19,768 nucleotides of DNA from an uncultured Planctomycetaceae bacterium (GCA_903927685.1 CAIYOB010001117.1:1-19768); one strand, 5' to 3'. Positions 1-9,381 are shown, counted from the stretch's first letter. The notes: generated by a model from the letters alone, not told the origin. Numbers and translations: made by a program.

Positions 1-1536
1 ACGTTGTCGCAGTTCGTGCCCTACGAGAGCAATTACGTCGGCGGGGCGAGGGTCGCTCTTGCCGACTTGAATGGTAACGGGACCGAGGAGATCATCACCG
101 CGCCCGGCCGCAATCGAGCTCCTGACGTAAAGGTGTTCGATCAGTTGGGGCAGGAGGTGCCGGGGTTCCCAAGTTTCCTGGGCCAGGCCGCCTCCTTCAC
201 CGGTGGCATCCAGGTGGCGATCGGAGATGTGAACGGCGACGGCAAACTGGACATTATTACCGTACCGAGCTATGGGGCGGCGAACGTCCGGGTGTTCTAT
301 AACCAGTATCCGGCGACCCCCGCGTTTACGGAGGTGCCGAACTATATGTTCCCGGCATTTCCCGTGGCTTCGATTGGCGGCGCGGTCGTTGCGGCAGCCG
401 ATATGGGCAGCTTGGCACCCAACGGATCGTTCACCAATCATTTGGACGGCCGCGCGGAGATTATCGTCGCCACGGGGGGCGGAACGAAGGCCGCGGTGTC
501 GGTGTTCGAGCTGTCCGGCGGGACGCCCACGCGCGTGCAGACGTTCTATCCGTTTACTCAATTGAACCCGAAGTTTCTGGGGGGGGTCTCGCTGGATGCC
601 GCCAGAATCGACGGGGACGCCATTCCGGACATTGTGGCCGGCATGGGAGTGAACGGGGAGTCCAGGATTGAAGTCTGGAACTGGAACACTTCGAATGCCA
701 CCCTGGCGCTACTGGGAGCGATTCCCGCTGCCTTTACGGGGCCCAGCAACAATGCGCCCGTAAACGTCGCCGCCATGGATACGAACGGTGACGAGGTCGC
801 CGACCGCATTCTTGCCGTTCAGGGACCGATTGGTACGGTCGGCATGGTCCAGCGTTTTGACATTCAGGTGGATCCGGCCGGGACACCGCCGCTGACTTAC
901 CAGCGGCTTGATCCCCTGGGCGGTTTTCCCGGTCCGTGGTTCATCGCCACGAGCGAACCGGCGCCGTCCGGCCCGGATCCGCAGCCAGCTCCGGTCGCAC
1001 CGACTCCGGCCGTCGTGTGGACGAACCCCCGCGATCCGTTTGACGTCAACGCCGAAGGACTCGTCACTCCCCTGGACGCTCTGGTCACCATCAGCTACCT
1101 CAACGCGAATCAGGGCGTCACGGCGTTGCCGGCTCAACAGTTCACGCCGCCGCGATTCTTCGACATCAGCGTCGATGGGTTGATCACCCCCTGGGATGTG
1201 CTGCTGGTTGTCAACCTCCTGAATCGTTCGGCAGAATCCGCCGGCGAGGGCGAGGCGGGAGCGGCGGAGGAATTGGTCGCGGCGATGTTTCCTCAGGAGG
1301 AGCAGTCCAGAGGTATCGCCACTGCCCGTGGCCAAGCTTCATTGTCTGAAACGCGACCCGATCAAGACTTTGGTGGGCTGGTCCCAACCAGGAATCTGGG
1401 AAGCGCGTGGTACCTGTCGGCGGTGGAGCGGCTGTGGCCTCACAGTGCCTTCGCTCCTCGAGCACAGGACGATGCCGGGCCATTCGATCTCGAATCCATC
1501 CTCGACGAGATCGTCCCAGAAATTGGTGCAGCGTGA
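1..1536 (+). CDS. Giant secreted protein, C-terminal part (FG-GAP/VCBS propeller plus dockerin), 5' end outside window
   Basis: The frame is already open at base 1 (Thr-Leu-Ser-Gln), so this is the 3' end of a longer gene. About 511 codons are visible. They align almost without gaps to the last ~500 residues of the gene at 2103-9353. The first ~310 residues hold FG-GAP/VCBS-type repeats with acidic loops such as DLNGNGTEE, DVNGDGKLD and DTNGDEVAD, as in Ca2+-binding beta-propellers. A Pro-rich linker follows. Bases 1024-1230 encode a dockerin-like pair of helices with the loops DVNAEGLVTPLD and DISVDGLITPWD. The last ~100 residues are a variable tail ending LESILDEIVPEIGAA, similar to the end of the neighbour. 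No membrane segment or beta-barrel is seen. The role is probably extracellular or surface-associated; the ligand is unknown. It is likely one of a tandem pair of paralogues. Confidence 0.9.
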   Translation, partial: TLSQFVPYESNYVGGARVALADLNGNGTEEIITAPGRNRAPDVKVFDQLGQEVPGFPSFLGQAASFTGGIQVAIGDVNGDGKLDIITVPSYGAANVRVFYNQYPATPAFTEVPNYMFPAFPVASIGGAVVAAADMGSLAPNGSFTNHLDGRAEIIVATGGGTKAAVSVFELSGGTPTRVQTFYPFTQLNPKFLGGVSLDAARIDGDAIPDIVAGMGVNGESRIEVWNWNTSNATLALLGAIPAAFTGPSNNAPVNVAAMDTNGDEVADRILAVQGPIGTVGMVQRFDIQVDPAGTPPLTYQRLDPLGGFPGPWFIATSEPAPSGPDPQPAPVAPTPAVVWTNPRDPFDVNAEGLVTPLDALVTISYLNANQGVTALPAQQFTPPRFFDISVDGLITPWDVLLVVNLLNRSAESAGEGEAGAAEELVAAMFPQEEQSRGIATARGQASLSETRPDQDFGGLVPTRNLGSAWYLSAVERLWPHSAFAPRAQDDAGPFDLESILDEIVPEIGAA

Positions 1537-2102
1537 GCGGTCCGTCGAAAGCAAGATGCCCCGAATTCCGTTGGGGCGAGTGGCTGGGAATTGCCGGTCA
1601 ATAAACTGCGTAGGATTCCCATTCGCTGCATAGCCCGCAAACTTCATAAATCACCTTTTCGACAAAACACCCAAATTCTCGCCAAGGGCCGTTGAATCCG
1701 CAACTCCGCGCGTTAACTTAGGTTTCGCGAACTTGACGTGCGGCGATTGCGAGTTGCAGGACGGACCTTCTTCATTTGTGGGTGGTATGGTACGCGGTTG
1801 GCAGGGCTGCCAGTGCTGCAACGAAGTGCAGCTGCAGAGGGGAGACACGCGGGCTGCAGACGCTGCAGGACGTCATGGCGTGCTTGTTCTTGACCGAGCG
1901 CGGTCACTTCTTGGCGCACGTCCCACCTCGGCAACCCACACACGGCCCCATTCGCCGTGCTGGGCCCGGCAGAGCCGCGCAATCGGTCGTGGAGCAGCGA
2001 TGGGGAGCCGACCTGCTCACACCGCACCAAGGCTAGGCTTCTGTGCCCCGTCTAAGCCCCGTGTCAAGTGCTTCTGACGATGCATAGCCGGAGGAATCGA
2101 CC
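1537..2102. other. 566-base intergenic region with clustered inverted repeats
   Basis: No convincing gene lies here; the open frames on both strands lack a good start context and resemble no family I know. Bases 1600-1780 are AT-richer than the flanking genes. Bases 1800-1971 hold five short inverted repeats: 1800-1811 (GGCAG/CTGCC), 1815-1832 (GCTGCA/TGCAGC, 6-base loop), 1854-1868 (two CTGCAG palindromes), 1891-1906 (TGACCG/CGGTCA, 4-base loop) and 1958-1971 (near-palindrome around GGGCCC). Some may act in termination of the upstream gene or control of the downstream one. I see no clear sigma70 promoter. Confidence 0.5.
1891..1906. promoter_or_regulatory. Perfect inverted repeat, possible operator or hairpin
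   Basis: TGACCG, four bases, then CGGTCA forms a perfect 6-bp inverted repeat about 200 bases upstream of the giant gene start. It could be a regulator site or an RNA hairpin. There is no independent support, and in GC-rich DNA such repeats also occur by chance. Confidence 0.2.
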
Positions 2103-5100
2103 ATGTTTTCGGGCTTCTTGTTTTTCCTCCGCTCGGAAGTTGGCCCTCGTTCCACGCTTGGGAAGGTGCGACGGCGGCAACGGAAGCTGCGGTTGGAGAC
2201 GTTGGAGAATCGACGCCTGCTGGCGACGTTCAGCGAATCGGGGCCGACGCTCGATCTGATCCTGGGGCTTGATGAAACGCTCACGGTTGTATCCACGCCC
2301 TCCGACACCTACTCCTTCACGCTTGGCAGCGGGGCGATCTGGAATGGGGCGGACAGTGTTCGAATTTCCGGACAAGGCACGTCCGTGCTGACGGTCACCG
2401 CCGCGGGCAAGGCCGCGCTGGACACGATCCGCCTGACGGATTCGGCCGCGGTGACAAGCGTGACCTTCGCGGACAGCGGAGGCAACCTGTACTCCGACAG
2501 GTTCTCGATCGTCCTGGATAATGCTAGTACCACGGTATCCTTCCAGGGGGAATCGAACTTCGGTACCGCTGGCGTCACAGTAGCGACGTTGGGCCCCATC
2601 ATCGTCTCAGGTGCGTCCCCGGTCGGCGCACTCTCCGTATCCGACGGGAACATCGAATTGTCTGCAAACGGCGCAGGCAACGCCGCGGGCAATTTCACCG
2701 GCATTCATCTTTCCGCAGGCAGTTCGATTACAACAAACGGAACAGGCGAGATCCGATTGCTGGGCCGTGGAGCTGGAGGTCTCGCGGACACGCTGGGCAT
2801 TGCGATCGACGCCGGGGCCGTGATTCGCTCGACATCGTCGGCTGCCGGCGCGGGTGCGATCACGGTGGACGGGACGGGAGGTACAGGAAGCAACAACGAC
2901 GGAGTGCGTGTGACCGGCTCCAATGCGGGCATCCGGTCCGTCGTCGGCGCTATCCAGATCCAAGGAACCGCGTTGTTCAGTGGTTTCGGGGTCAACCTGC
3001 AGAGCAACCGGGCGGTCGAGTCGTCCGGGACCGCGGAGGTGGTTCTGACCGCCGACAGCATCAGTCTGACCGGTACTGCGCCCGTCGTCGTGGGGACGCA
3101 GAGCGGCGTGACGGTGCGGCCGAAGACGGTCGGCACTTCGATTGACTTGGGAGCCGTCGACGCCCCTGGCAAGCTGGGCTTGACCGATGCGGAATTGGAT
3201 CGGATCGCGGCCCAAGCGGTGCAGGTCGGCGACCCGGCCAGTGGCCCAATCACCGTCAGCGCGGCAGTCACGCACCCCAACAACCTGTTTCTGGCGAGCG
3301 CTGCCGGGCTGACCTTCCAGGAGTCGCTCACCGTGCCGGCCATCAAGACGTTGACCCTGCAGACCGGGGGCGTCGCGAGTGCTGCTGGCGACGCCGTCGA
3401 CGTTCTGGGCGGGACGCTGTGGCTGGACACCCAAGCGGCAGTCGGCGCGGTCGGCAATCCCTTGACGGTGGCGATCGACCGTCTGGGAGGCACGGTCGGC
3501 GGCGATTTGTTCATCCGAGAAAACGACGGCGTGCTGAACAAAGTGCAGTTGATCGCGCCGTTCAGCGCGGGCAACAACTCGGTCCATCTGATCGGTGGAC
3601 AGTTCATCCTCCAAGCGGCAGACGTGATCGACGATGCGTCGCGGATCAACGTCGCCGGCGGCATCTTGGACCTGAGCACCTGGCACGATACGGTCGGCGG
3701 GTTGACGTTGACCAGCGGCCAGATCGTCGGCGGCGGTCCTGATCCGGATGATGGCCTTCTCGCCAGTTGGACGGATTTTGAGGTGGAAAGCGGGGTCATC
3801 AGCGCGAAACTGGCCGGCTCGGTGGCGCTCAACAAGACAACCAGTGGCGTGGCGATCCTGGCTGCCGACAACACCTACACGGGAGCGATAACGATCCGTC
3901 AGGGTGTCTTGAGCATCAACAAGGACAGTTGCCTTGGCACGCCGCCAGCCAATCCGACTCCGAATCACCTGGTGATCAATGGCGGGACCCTGCGGTGGAC
4001 GGGCTTTCTGTCCTTGGCGGCCAATCGCGGACTCGGTCTGGGCAGCGAGTCCGGGGCCGGTTCGGGGACCATCGACGTGGCCAGCGGCAATTTGACCTAC
4101 GACGGCGTCATTGCGGACCGCGGCGTCGGACCGGCTAAATTCGTCAAGACTGGCCCGGGTGCACTGACACTCAGGGGCGTCAATACCTACAGCGGCGGCA
4201 CGCTGATCGAGCAAGGGGAACTCCGCATTTCCGCCGATCGTGCACTGGGGGTCATTCCCGCGGTGCCGGTCGCGGACCACGTGCAGCTGCGCGGCGTCTT
4301 GACCGCGACGGCGAATTTCGAATTGGCGGCCAATCGTGGGATTGTGTTGGGCTTGCCCGAGGGGACCGGTACCGGCACGATCTCGGTGGCCACCAACCGG
4401 ACGCTTTCCTATCGCGGCGTGATTGCCGACGCGGGCAGCGGCGCGGACAGCTTGGCGAAGCGAGGCCTGGGAACGTTGGCTCTCGGGGGGAACAATACCT
4501 TCCGTGGCGGGACCGATTATGCTGACGCTAACTCCGGCATCATCCGCATCGACCACGCCAACGCCCTGGGCAGCCTGGGGACGATTCGCTTTCCGGGCAG
4601 CGGTACACTGCGTTACGGAGCCGGCATCACGATCGACCTGTCCAGCCGCATCGTCACCGGGCTGCCGACGGTTCGTACGATGGTGGACACCAACGGCGAA
4701 AACGTCGTGTTCGCCTCGGCCGTCGCGGGCGGCGGGAGGCTGGAGAAATGGGGCGCTGGCCAGCTGAGCCTGATGTATCCCGGAATCAACGTGTTCTACG
4801 TCGTATTCGTCAAAGGGGGCGAGTTGGCATTGCCCCAGGGGACGTTGCGGCTGACGGGCGCCACCAGCGAGACAATCGGTGCGGACGTCTACGGCCCGGC
4901 AAGTCTGCTGGTGGACAATGCGGTGCTGAACGTCAGCGGAGGCAGTCTGCAAACCGCCGATTCGCTGTTGATCGGCTACCTGACCGGCGGCAACGCCAGG
5001 CTTGACTTGACCGGCGGTGAGGTCCAGGTCGGCGGCGACCTGTCCACAGGAGACGGCGTTCCGGCGACGGTCGACATCAGTGGTGCGGCCACCCAGGTGC

Positions 5101-8100
5101 TGGTGGCTCGCGATCTGATCGCCGGCAGCCGTGGCGGCAACCCTACCGTCGACATCAGCGGCGGAACCGTACAGGTCACCGGCCACTTGACCGCCGGCGA
5201 CAGCGGCAGCCCGACGGTCAACATTCGCGGTGGAACCGTGACGGCGGCCAGTTTGAGGCACCTGAACAGGAACAACGCGATTGTCAACTTGACCGGCGGC
5301 GAGGTGAACGTCGGCGAGGCTTACCTCGCGACGGCCAACGATGTAGCCAACGACAGTCTGACCATCAACCTGGACGCCGGCGGACTGCTGCGCACCGACC
5401 GCATGTACTTGAATCGCACGGGGGGAACGCAGCCCCAGGTGGTGCACACCTTTGTCCTGCGGTTTGACGGCGGCATGTTGAAGCCGCTGTCCGCAGCCGT
5501 CGACAACCTGCTCGATGACATCATCGTCGCTCCGAATGCCGGCGGAGCACTCGTGTGGGAGGCGGTCATCGAAGACGGCGGAGCGTGGATCGACACGGAC
5601 GGCTTCAACGCCAACCTCCTGCGGCCTTTGGTCCACGATGCGGACCTGGTCGGAGTTCGCGATGGCGGGTTGACAAAGCAAGGCTCGGGGACGTTGACGC
5701 TGCACGCCGTCAATACGCTTACGGGGCCGGTCCGCCTGACAGCGGACACGCTGGCGCTGGTGAATGGGGCCTCCAGCAATACCATCGCCCAGGTGAACGT
5801 CATTGATGTCCAGTTCGGCACCGTCCTGGATGCGACCCGACTGGACAACGGTTCCGTCACGGGCAGACTGATTCTGGCCGACGGCCAGACACTGAAGGGC
5901 ACCGGCACGGTCAGGGGCCGGTTGACCGCGGCTGGCGGCTCGACGGTGGCACCCGGCGGAGCTCTCGTTCCCGTGGGCGGCAGCCCCGGAATCCTGATCC
6001 AGGAAGGCGATTACGTGATGGATCCCGACGCGTCTCTGAACATCGACTTCGGCGGTACAAAGGCAGGGAACGAATCGCATAATCACGGTCAGCTCGACGT
6101 CACCGGCACGGTACGCTTGAACGGGGGAACGTTCCAGGCGAGCCCGTTCGACGGTTTTGTTCCCCAAGCGGGCGACCGGTTTGTCATCATCAATAATGAC
6201 GGGACCGACAGCGTGAGTGGCACGTTCACGGGCCTGCCGGAAGGCGCGACGCTACCCAACTTCTTGAACTCGGGGTTGCCCGCCAGGATCAGCTACGCGG
6301 GCGGCACTGGCAATGACGTTGTAATCTCCTTCGATGTCACCACCGGCATCGCGATTAAGAAGTACACCCTGGGCCAGGATGCCGACACTGCGCCCGGGCC
6401 GTACCTGGCGGTAAGCTCGACCGTCTTCTGGTCGTACGAGGTGACCAGCCTGGGCAACACGCCGCTGTCGCACGTCTTGGTCACGGATGACCGGGGCGTA
6501 ACCCCCGTCGGTCCGACAGGGGATGCTAATCTGGATGGAATGCTCGACTCGGGCGAGGTCTGGATCTACACCGCCAGCGGCCCCGTGGTCGCAGGCCAGT
6601 ACCGTAACGTGGGCGAAGCGACAGCGACGGACTCTTTCGGCCAGACCGTAACCAGCCAGGACGCGAGCCACTATTTCGGCTTCACCCCGACGGGAGTTCG
6701 GATCGAGAAGTACACGAACGGGCAGGACGCGGAAATCGCGCCCGGGCCCTACCTGCCGGTCGGCACGCCGGTGACTTGGACCTACGTCGTGACCAGCGCG
6801 AGCAACACGCCGTTGGCGAACGTGACGCTGAGCGACAATCGGGGTGTGAGCATCTCAGGGCCCAGCGGCGATACGAACGGCGACGGCAAGCTCGACCCCG
6901 GCGAGACCTGGACGTACACCGCCGCTGGTACGGCGACGGAAGGGCAGTACAACAACGAGGCCACCGCCACGGGGATCGATGTGCTGGGACAGACAGTCAG
7001 CGCCCGGGACGCGAGCCACTATTTCGGCGTCACCCCGACGGGAATCCGGGTCGAGAAGTCTACAAATGGGCAGGACGCGGACGTCGCGCCCGGGCCCTAC
7101 CTGCCGGTCGGTACGCCGGTGACCTGGACCTACGTCGTGACCAGCGCGAGCAACACGCCGTTGGCGAACGTGACGCTGAGCGACAATCGGGGTGTGAGCA
7201 TTTCGGAGCCCAGCGGCGATCCGAACGGCGACGGCAAGCTCGACCCCGGTGAGACCTGGACGTACACCGCCGCTGGTACGGCGACCGAAGGGCAGTACAG
7301 CAACGAGGCCACTGCCACGGGGATCGATGTGCTGGGGCAGACGGTCAGCGCCCAGGATGCGAGCCACTATTTCGGTGTTCGCGCGGCGATCGAAATAGAG
7401 AAACTGACCAACGGCACGAATAATGACGCGCCGCCAGGGCGTCCACTGAGGACAGGAAGCGTGGTCACGTGGACGTATCACCTGACCAACCCGGGAAATG
7501 TGCCTTTGCGGAACGTGACGCTCACGGACGACCAGCCTGGCGTACAGCCCCAGGCAGTCTTGGTGGACGGCTGGAACATCGGAGACATCGACCGGGACGA
7601 CTTGCTGGATCCGGGCGAAGACTGGGGGTACGTAGCAACCGGCGTGGTCGTCGAGGGCCCGTACGCAAACACTGGGATCGCTATGGGCGTGGACAGCACG
7701 AACACCGTGCCCGCGCTGACGGATCGTAATACCGAGCACTACTATGGAATGTCCGCGGCTCCAATCCTGGTGCTGGCGCCGGAAAAAAACGCCGGGACTC
7801 CGCAGTATGTCAAAGTCGTCAACAGTGAGACCGGCGAAACGCTGTCTCAATTCGTGCCCTACGAGAGCAATTATGTCGGCGGCGCGCGAGTGGCCGTTGC
7901 CGACTTGAACGGTGACGGAACCGACGAGATCATCACTGCGCCCGGCCGCAATCGCGTACCGGAAGTCAGGGTGTTCAACCAGCTAGGTCAGATGATTCCT
8001 GAATACGCGAGTTTCTTGGGCTACGACTCCGCCTTCACCGGTGGCGTCCATCTGACGGCCGGAGACGTGGACGGCGACGGCGAGTTGGATATCATCACCG

Positions 8101-9353
8101 TGCCCAGCTATGGAGCCGCGAACGTGCGTGTGTTCTATGCCGACCATGGGTTTGTGGCTACCGACTATGATTCATTTCAGGCTTTTCCCACCGTTTCTGT
8201 GGGCGGCGTGGTTGTCGCGGCAGCCGACATGGGCCACCTGACTCCCGACGGTTCGTTCATCAACCAGTTGGACGGCCGCGCGGAGATCGTCGTCGCCACG
8301 GGCAGCGGGACGAAGGCCACGGTGTCGGTGTTCGATCTGTCCGGCGCAACGCCCACCCGCGTGCAGACCTTCTATCCCTTTACTCAGTCGATTTCGGATT
8401 TCCTGGGAGGGGTCTCGCTAGATGTCGCCAGGATCGACGACGACGCCATTCCGGATATCGTGGTTGGCATGGGAGTAAATGGGCGATCCCGGATTGAGAT
8501 CTGGAGCTGGGATAAGTCGAACACGACGTTAGCGATGCTGGGAGCGATTCCCGGCGCCTTTACCGGGACCAGCGACAACTCGCCTGTTAATGTGGCGGTC
8601 ATGGATACCAACGGCGACGCGTTCGCGGATCGAATCCTCGCGGTTCAGGGCTCCATCGGCACTGTCGGCGAGATTCATCGTTTTGACATCATCGTTGACA
8701 CCGACAACCCCTCGCAATTCACGTATCGCGTGGCGGATCCGCTGGCCGGGTTCTCCGGGCCTTGGTTCATTGCGACGAGCAGGTCCGTCGCCTCCGCCAG
8801 CGGCATGCCGTCGTCGGCGGACCTATGGACGAATCCCCGCAATTCGTATGACGTGAACGACGATGGAATCGTCACGCCGCTGGATGTGCTCGAAACCACT
8901 CGCTACATCAACGCCAACCCGGGCCAGACCGAACTGCCGGCGCGGCAGTTGTCTCCCCCGCTGTATCTGGACACGAACAGCGACGCGCTGCTTTCACCCC
9001 AGGACGCGCTAGTGGTCATCAACTATCTGAATCGCACCGTGGCGGGGGCGGGCGAGGGCGAGGCGAGCGGAGCGTGGCGTGAGGGTGCCGCGCTGCTCTC
9101 GGCACCGGAGGCGGACACGCGCGGGGGCTGGCCACGCAGCGACTCGCTACCGGCGGAGCGAGCATCGGTGCGTGCCCGAGAGCGTCGGCAAGCAACGGGA
9201 ATTCCGGAGGACGCCTGGCAGTTGCCGGTCCCGCCCGCTCCGTTGCGCCCGGTGGTCCGCCGTTCCAACTTCGGGGGGCAGCAATACGAACTCTTGGGCC
9301 TGGAAGAAATCCTGGCCGATATCGCCGCCGAAATCGCGGCTGCCAGGCCCTGA
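2103..9353 (+). CDS. Giant planctomycete extracellular protein: PATR beta-strand repeats, four 116-aa repeats, FG-GAP propeller, dockerin
   Basis: This is a 2416-residue protein. ATG 2103 is preceded by GGAGGA at 2090-2095, which fixes the start. Residues 31-41 (LETLENRRLLA) match the planctomycete extracellular N-terminal motif (Planc_extracel). Residues ~50-1260 are Gly/Thr/Val-rich beta-helix sequence with autotransporter-associated strand repeats near 575, 679, 784, 880 and 1189 (for example GALTLRGVNTYSGGTLIEQG) and a GGxVxVGG repeat block at ~955-1080. Residues ~1260-1411 resemble the end of PATR passengers (GGTGNDVVISF). Four ~116-residue DUF11-like repeats span 1413-1882, each with one acidic loop (DTNGDGKLDPGE type). 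An FG-GAP/VCBS propeller follows (~1885-2235), then a dockerin with loops at D2250 and D2290 and a tail ending LEEILADIAAEIAAARP. No autotransporter barrel is present, so export is probably not type V. It is likely a secreted adhesin or matrix protein. Confidence 0.92.
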   Translation: MFSGFLFFLRSEVGPRSTLGKVRRRQRKLRLETLENRRLLATFSESGPTLDLILGLDETLTVVSTPSDTYSFTLGSGAIWNGADSVRISGQGTSVLTVTAAGKAALDTIRLTDSAAVTSVTFADSGGNLYSDRFSIVLDNASTTVSFQGESNFGTAGVTVATLGPIIVSGASPVGALSVSDGNIELSANGAGNAAGNFTGIHLSAGSSITTNGTGEIRLLGRGAGGLADTLGIAIDAGAVIRSTSSAAGAGAITVDGTGGTGSNNDGVRVTGSNAGIRSVVGAIQIQGTALFSGFGVNLQSNRAVESSGTAEVVLTADSISLTGTAPVVVGTQSGVTVRPKTVGTSIDLGAVDAPGKLGLTDAELDRIAAQAVQVGDPASGPITVSAAVTHPNNLFLASAAGLTFQESLTVPAIKTLTLQTGGVASAAGDAVDVLGGTLWLDTQAAVGAVGNPLTVAIDRLGGTVGGDLFIRENDGVLNKVQLIAPFSAGNNSVHLIGGQFILQAADVIDDASRINVAGGILDLSTWHDTVGGLTLTSGQIVGGGPDPDDGLLASWTDFEVESGVISAKLAGSVALNKTTSGVAILAADNTYTGAITIRQGVLSINKDSCLGTPPANPTPNHLVINGGTLRWTGFLSLAANRGLGLGSESGAGSGTIDVASGNLTYDGVIADRGVGPAKFVKTGPGALTLRGVNTYSGGTLIEQGELRISADRALGVIPAVPVADHVQLRGVLTATANFELAANRGIVLGLPEGTGTGTISVATNRTLSYRGVIADAGSGADSLAKRGLGTLALGGNNTFRGGTDYADANSGIIRIDHANALGSLGTIRFPGSGTLRYGAGITIDLSSRIVTGLPTVRTMVDTNGENVVFASAVAGGGRLEKWGAGQLSLMYPGINVFYVVFVKGGELALPQGTLRLTGATSETIGADVYGPASLLVDNAVLNVSGGSLQTADSLLIGYLTGGNARLDLTGGEVQVGGDLSTGDGVPATVDISGAATQVLVARDLIAGSRGGNPTVDISGGTVQVTGHLTAGDSGSPTVNIRGGTVTAASLRHLNRNNAIVNLTGGEVNVGEAYLATANDVANDSLTINLDAGGLLRTDRMYLNRTGGTQPQVVHTFVLRFDGGMLKPLSAAVDNLLDDIIVAPNAGGALVWEAVIEDGGAWIDTDGFNANLLRPLVHDADLVGVRDGGLTKQGSGTLTLHAVNTLTGPVRLTADTLALVNGASSNTIAQVNVIDVQFGTVLDATRLDNGSVTGRLILADGQTLKGTGTVRGRLTAAGGSTVAPGGALVPVGGSPGILIQEGDYVMDPDASLNIDFGGTKAGNESHNHGQLDVTGTVRLNGGTFQASPFDGFVPQAGDRFVIINNDGTDSVSGTFTGLPEGATLPNFLNSGLPARISYAGGTGNDVVISFDVTTGIAIKKYTLGQDADTAPGPYLAVSSTVFWSYEVTSLGNTPLSHVLVTDDRGVTPVGPTGDANLDGMLDSGEVWIYTASGPVVAGQYRNVGEATATDSFGQTVTSQDASHYFGFTPTGVRIEKYTNGQDAEIAPGPYLPVGTPVTWTYVVTSASNTPLANVTLSDNRGVSISGPSGDTNGDGKLDPGETWTYTAAGTATEGQYNNEATATGIDVLGQTVSARDASHYFGVTPTGIRVEKSTNGQDADVAPGPYLPVGTPVTWTYVVTSASNTPLANVTLSDNRGVSISEPSGDPNGDGKLDPGETWTYTAAGTATEGQYSNEATATGIDVLGQTVSAQDASHYFGVRAAIEIEKLTNGTNNDAPPGRPLRTGSVVTWTYHLTNPGNVPLRNVTLTDDQPGVQPQAVLVDGWNIGDIDRDDLLDPGEDWGYVATGVVVEGPYANTGIAMGVDSTNTVPALTDRNTEHYYGMSAAPILVLAPEKNAGTPQYVKVVNSETGETLSQFVPYESNYVGGARVAVADLNGDGTDEIITAPGRNRVPEVRVFNQLGQMIPEYASFLGYDSAFTGGVHLTAGDVDGDGELDIITVPSYGAANVRVFYADHGFVATDYDSFQAFPTVSVGGVVVAAADMGHLTPDGSFINQLDGRAEIVVATGSGTKATVSVFDLSGATPTRVQTFYPFTQSISDFLGGVSLDVARIDDDAIPDIVVGMGVNGRSRIEIWSWDKSNTTLAMLGAIPGAFTGTSDNSPVNVAVMDTNGDAFADRILAVQGSIGTVGEIHRFDIIVDTDNPSQFTYRVADPLAGFSGPWFIATSRSVASASGMPSSADLWTNPRNSYDVNDDGIVTPLDVLETTRYINANPGQTELPARQLSPPLYLDTNSDALLSPQDALVVINYLNRTVAGAGEGEASGAWREGAALLSAPEADTRGGWPRSDSLPAERASVRARERRQATGIPEDAWQLPVPPAPLRPVVRRSNFGGQQYELLGLEEILADIAAEIAAARP
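6339..7750 (+). repeat. Four tandem ~348-bp (116-codon) protein repeats
   Basis: The Thr-Gly codon pair that opens the repeat falls at 6342, 6690 and 7038, exactly 348 bases apart; a fourth, more diverged unit starts near 7377. Each unit has the order [IV]xxEKxTNG-like strand, APGPYLPVGTPVTWTY-like strand, an acidic DxNxDGxLDPGE loop, then SHYFG. Copies 2 and 3 (6683-7030 and 7031-7378) differ at about two dozen positions by hand count, with a stretch of about 80 identical bases, so they duplicated or were homogenised recently. Units 1 and 4 are much older. Confidence 0.9.
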
Positions 9354-9381
9354 TCGGCTGCCTTGCGAGCGTCTGCCGGCG

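Noticed and set aside
1713..2030. Minus-strand frame of 105 codons in the gap between the giant genes
   Set aside because: No start context and no recognised domain; the region is better described as intergenic with inverted repeats, possibly a dispersed element.
2607..6167. Minus-strand open frame of 1186 codons inside the giant gene
   Set aside because: It mirrors the repetitive GC-rich coding strand, has no ribosome site or known domain, and the plus-strand gene has clear domains throughout.
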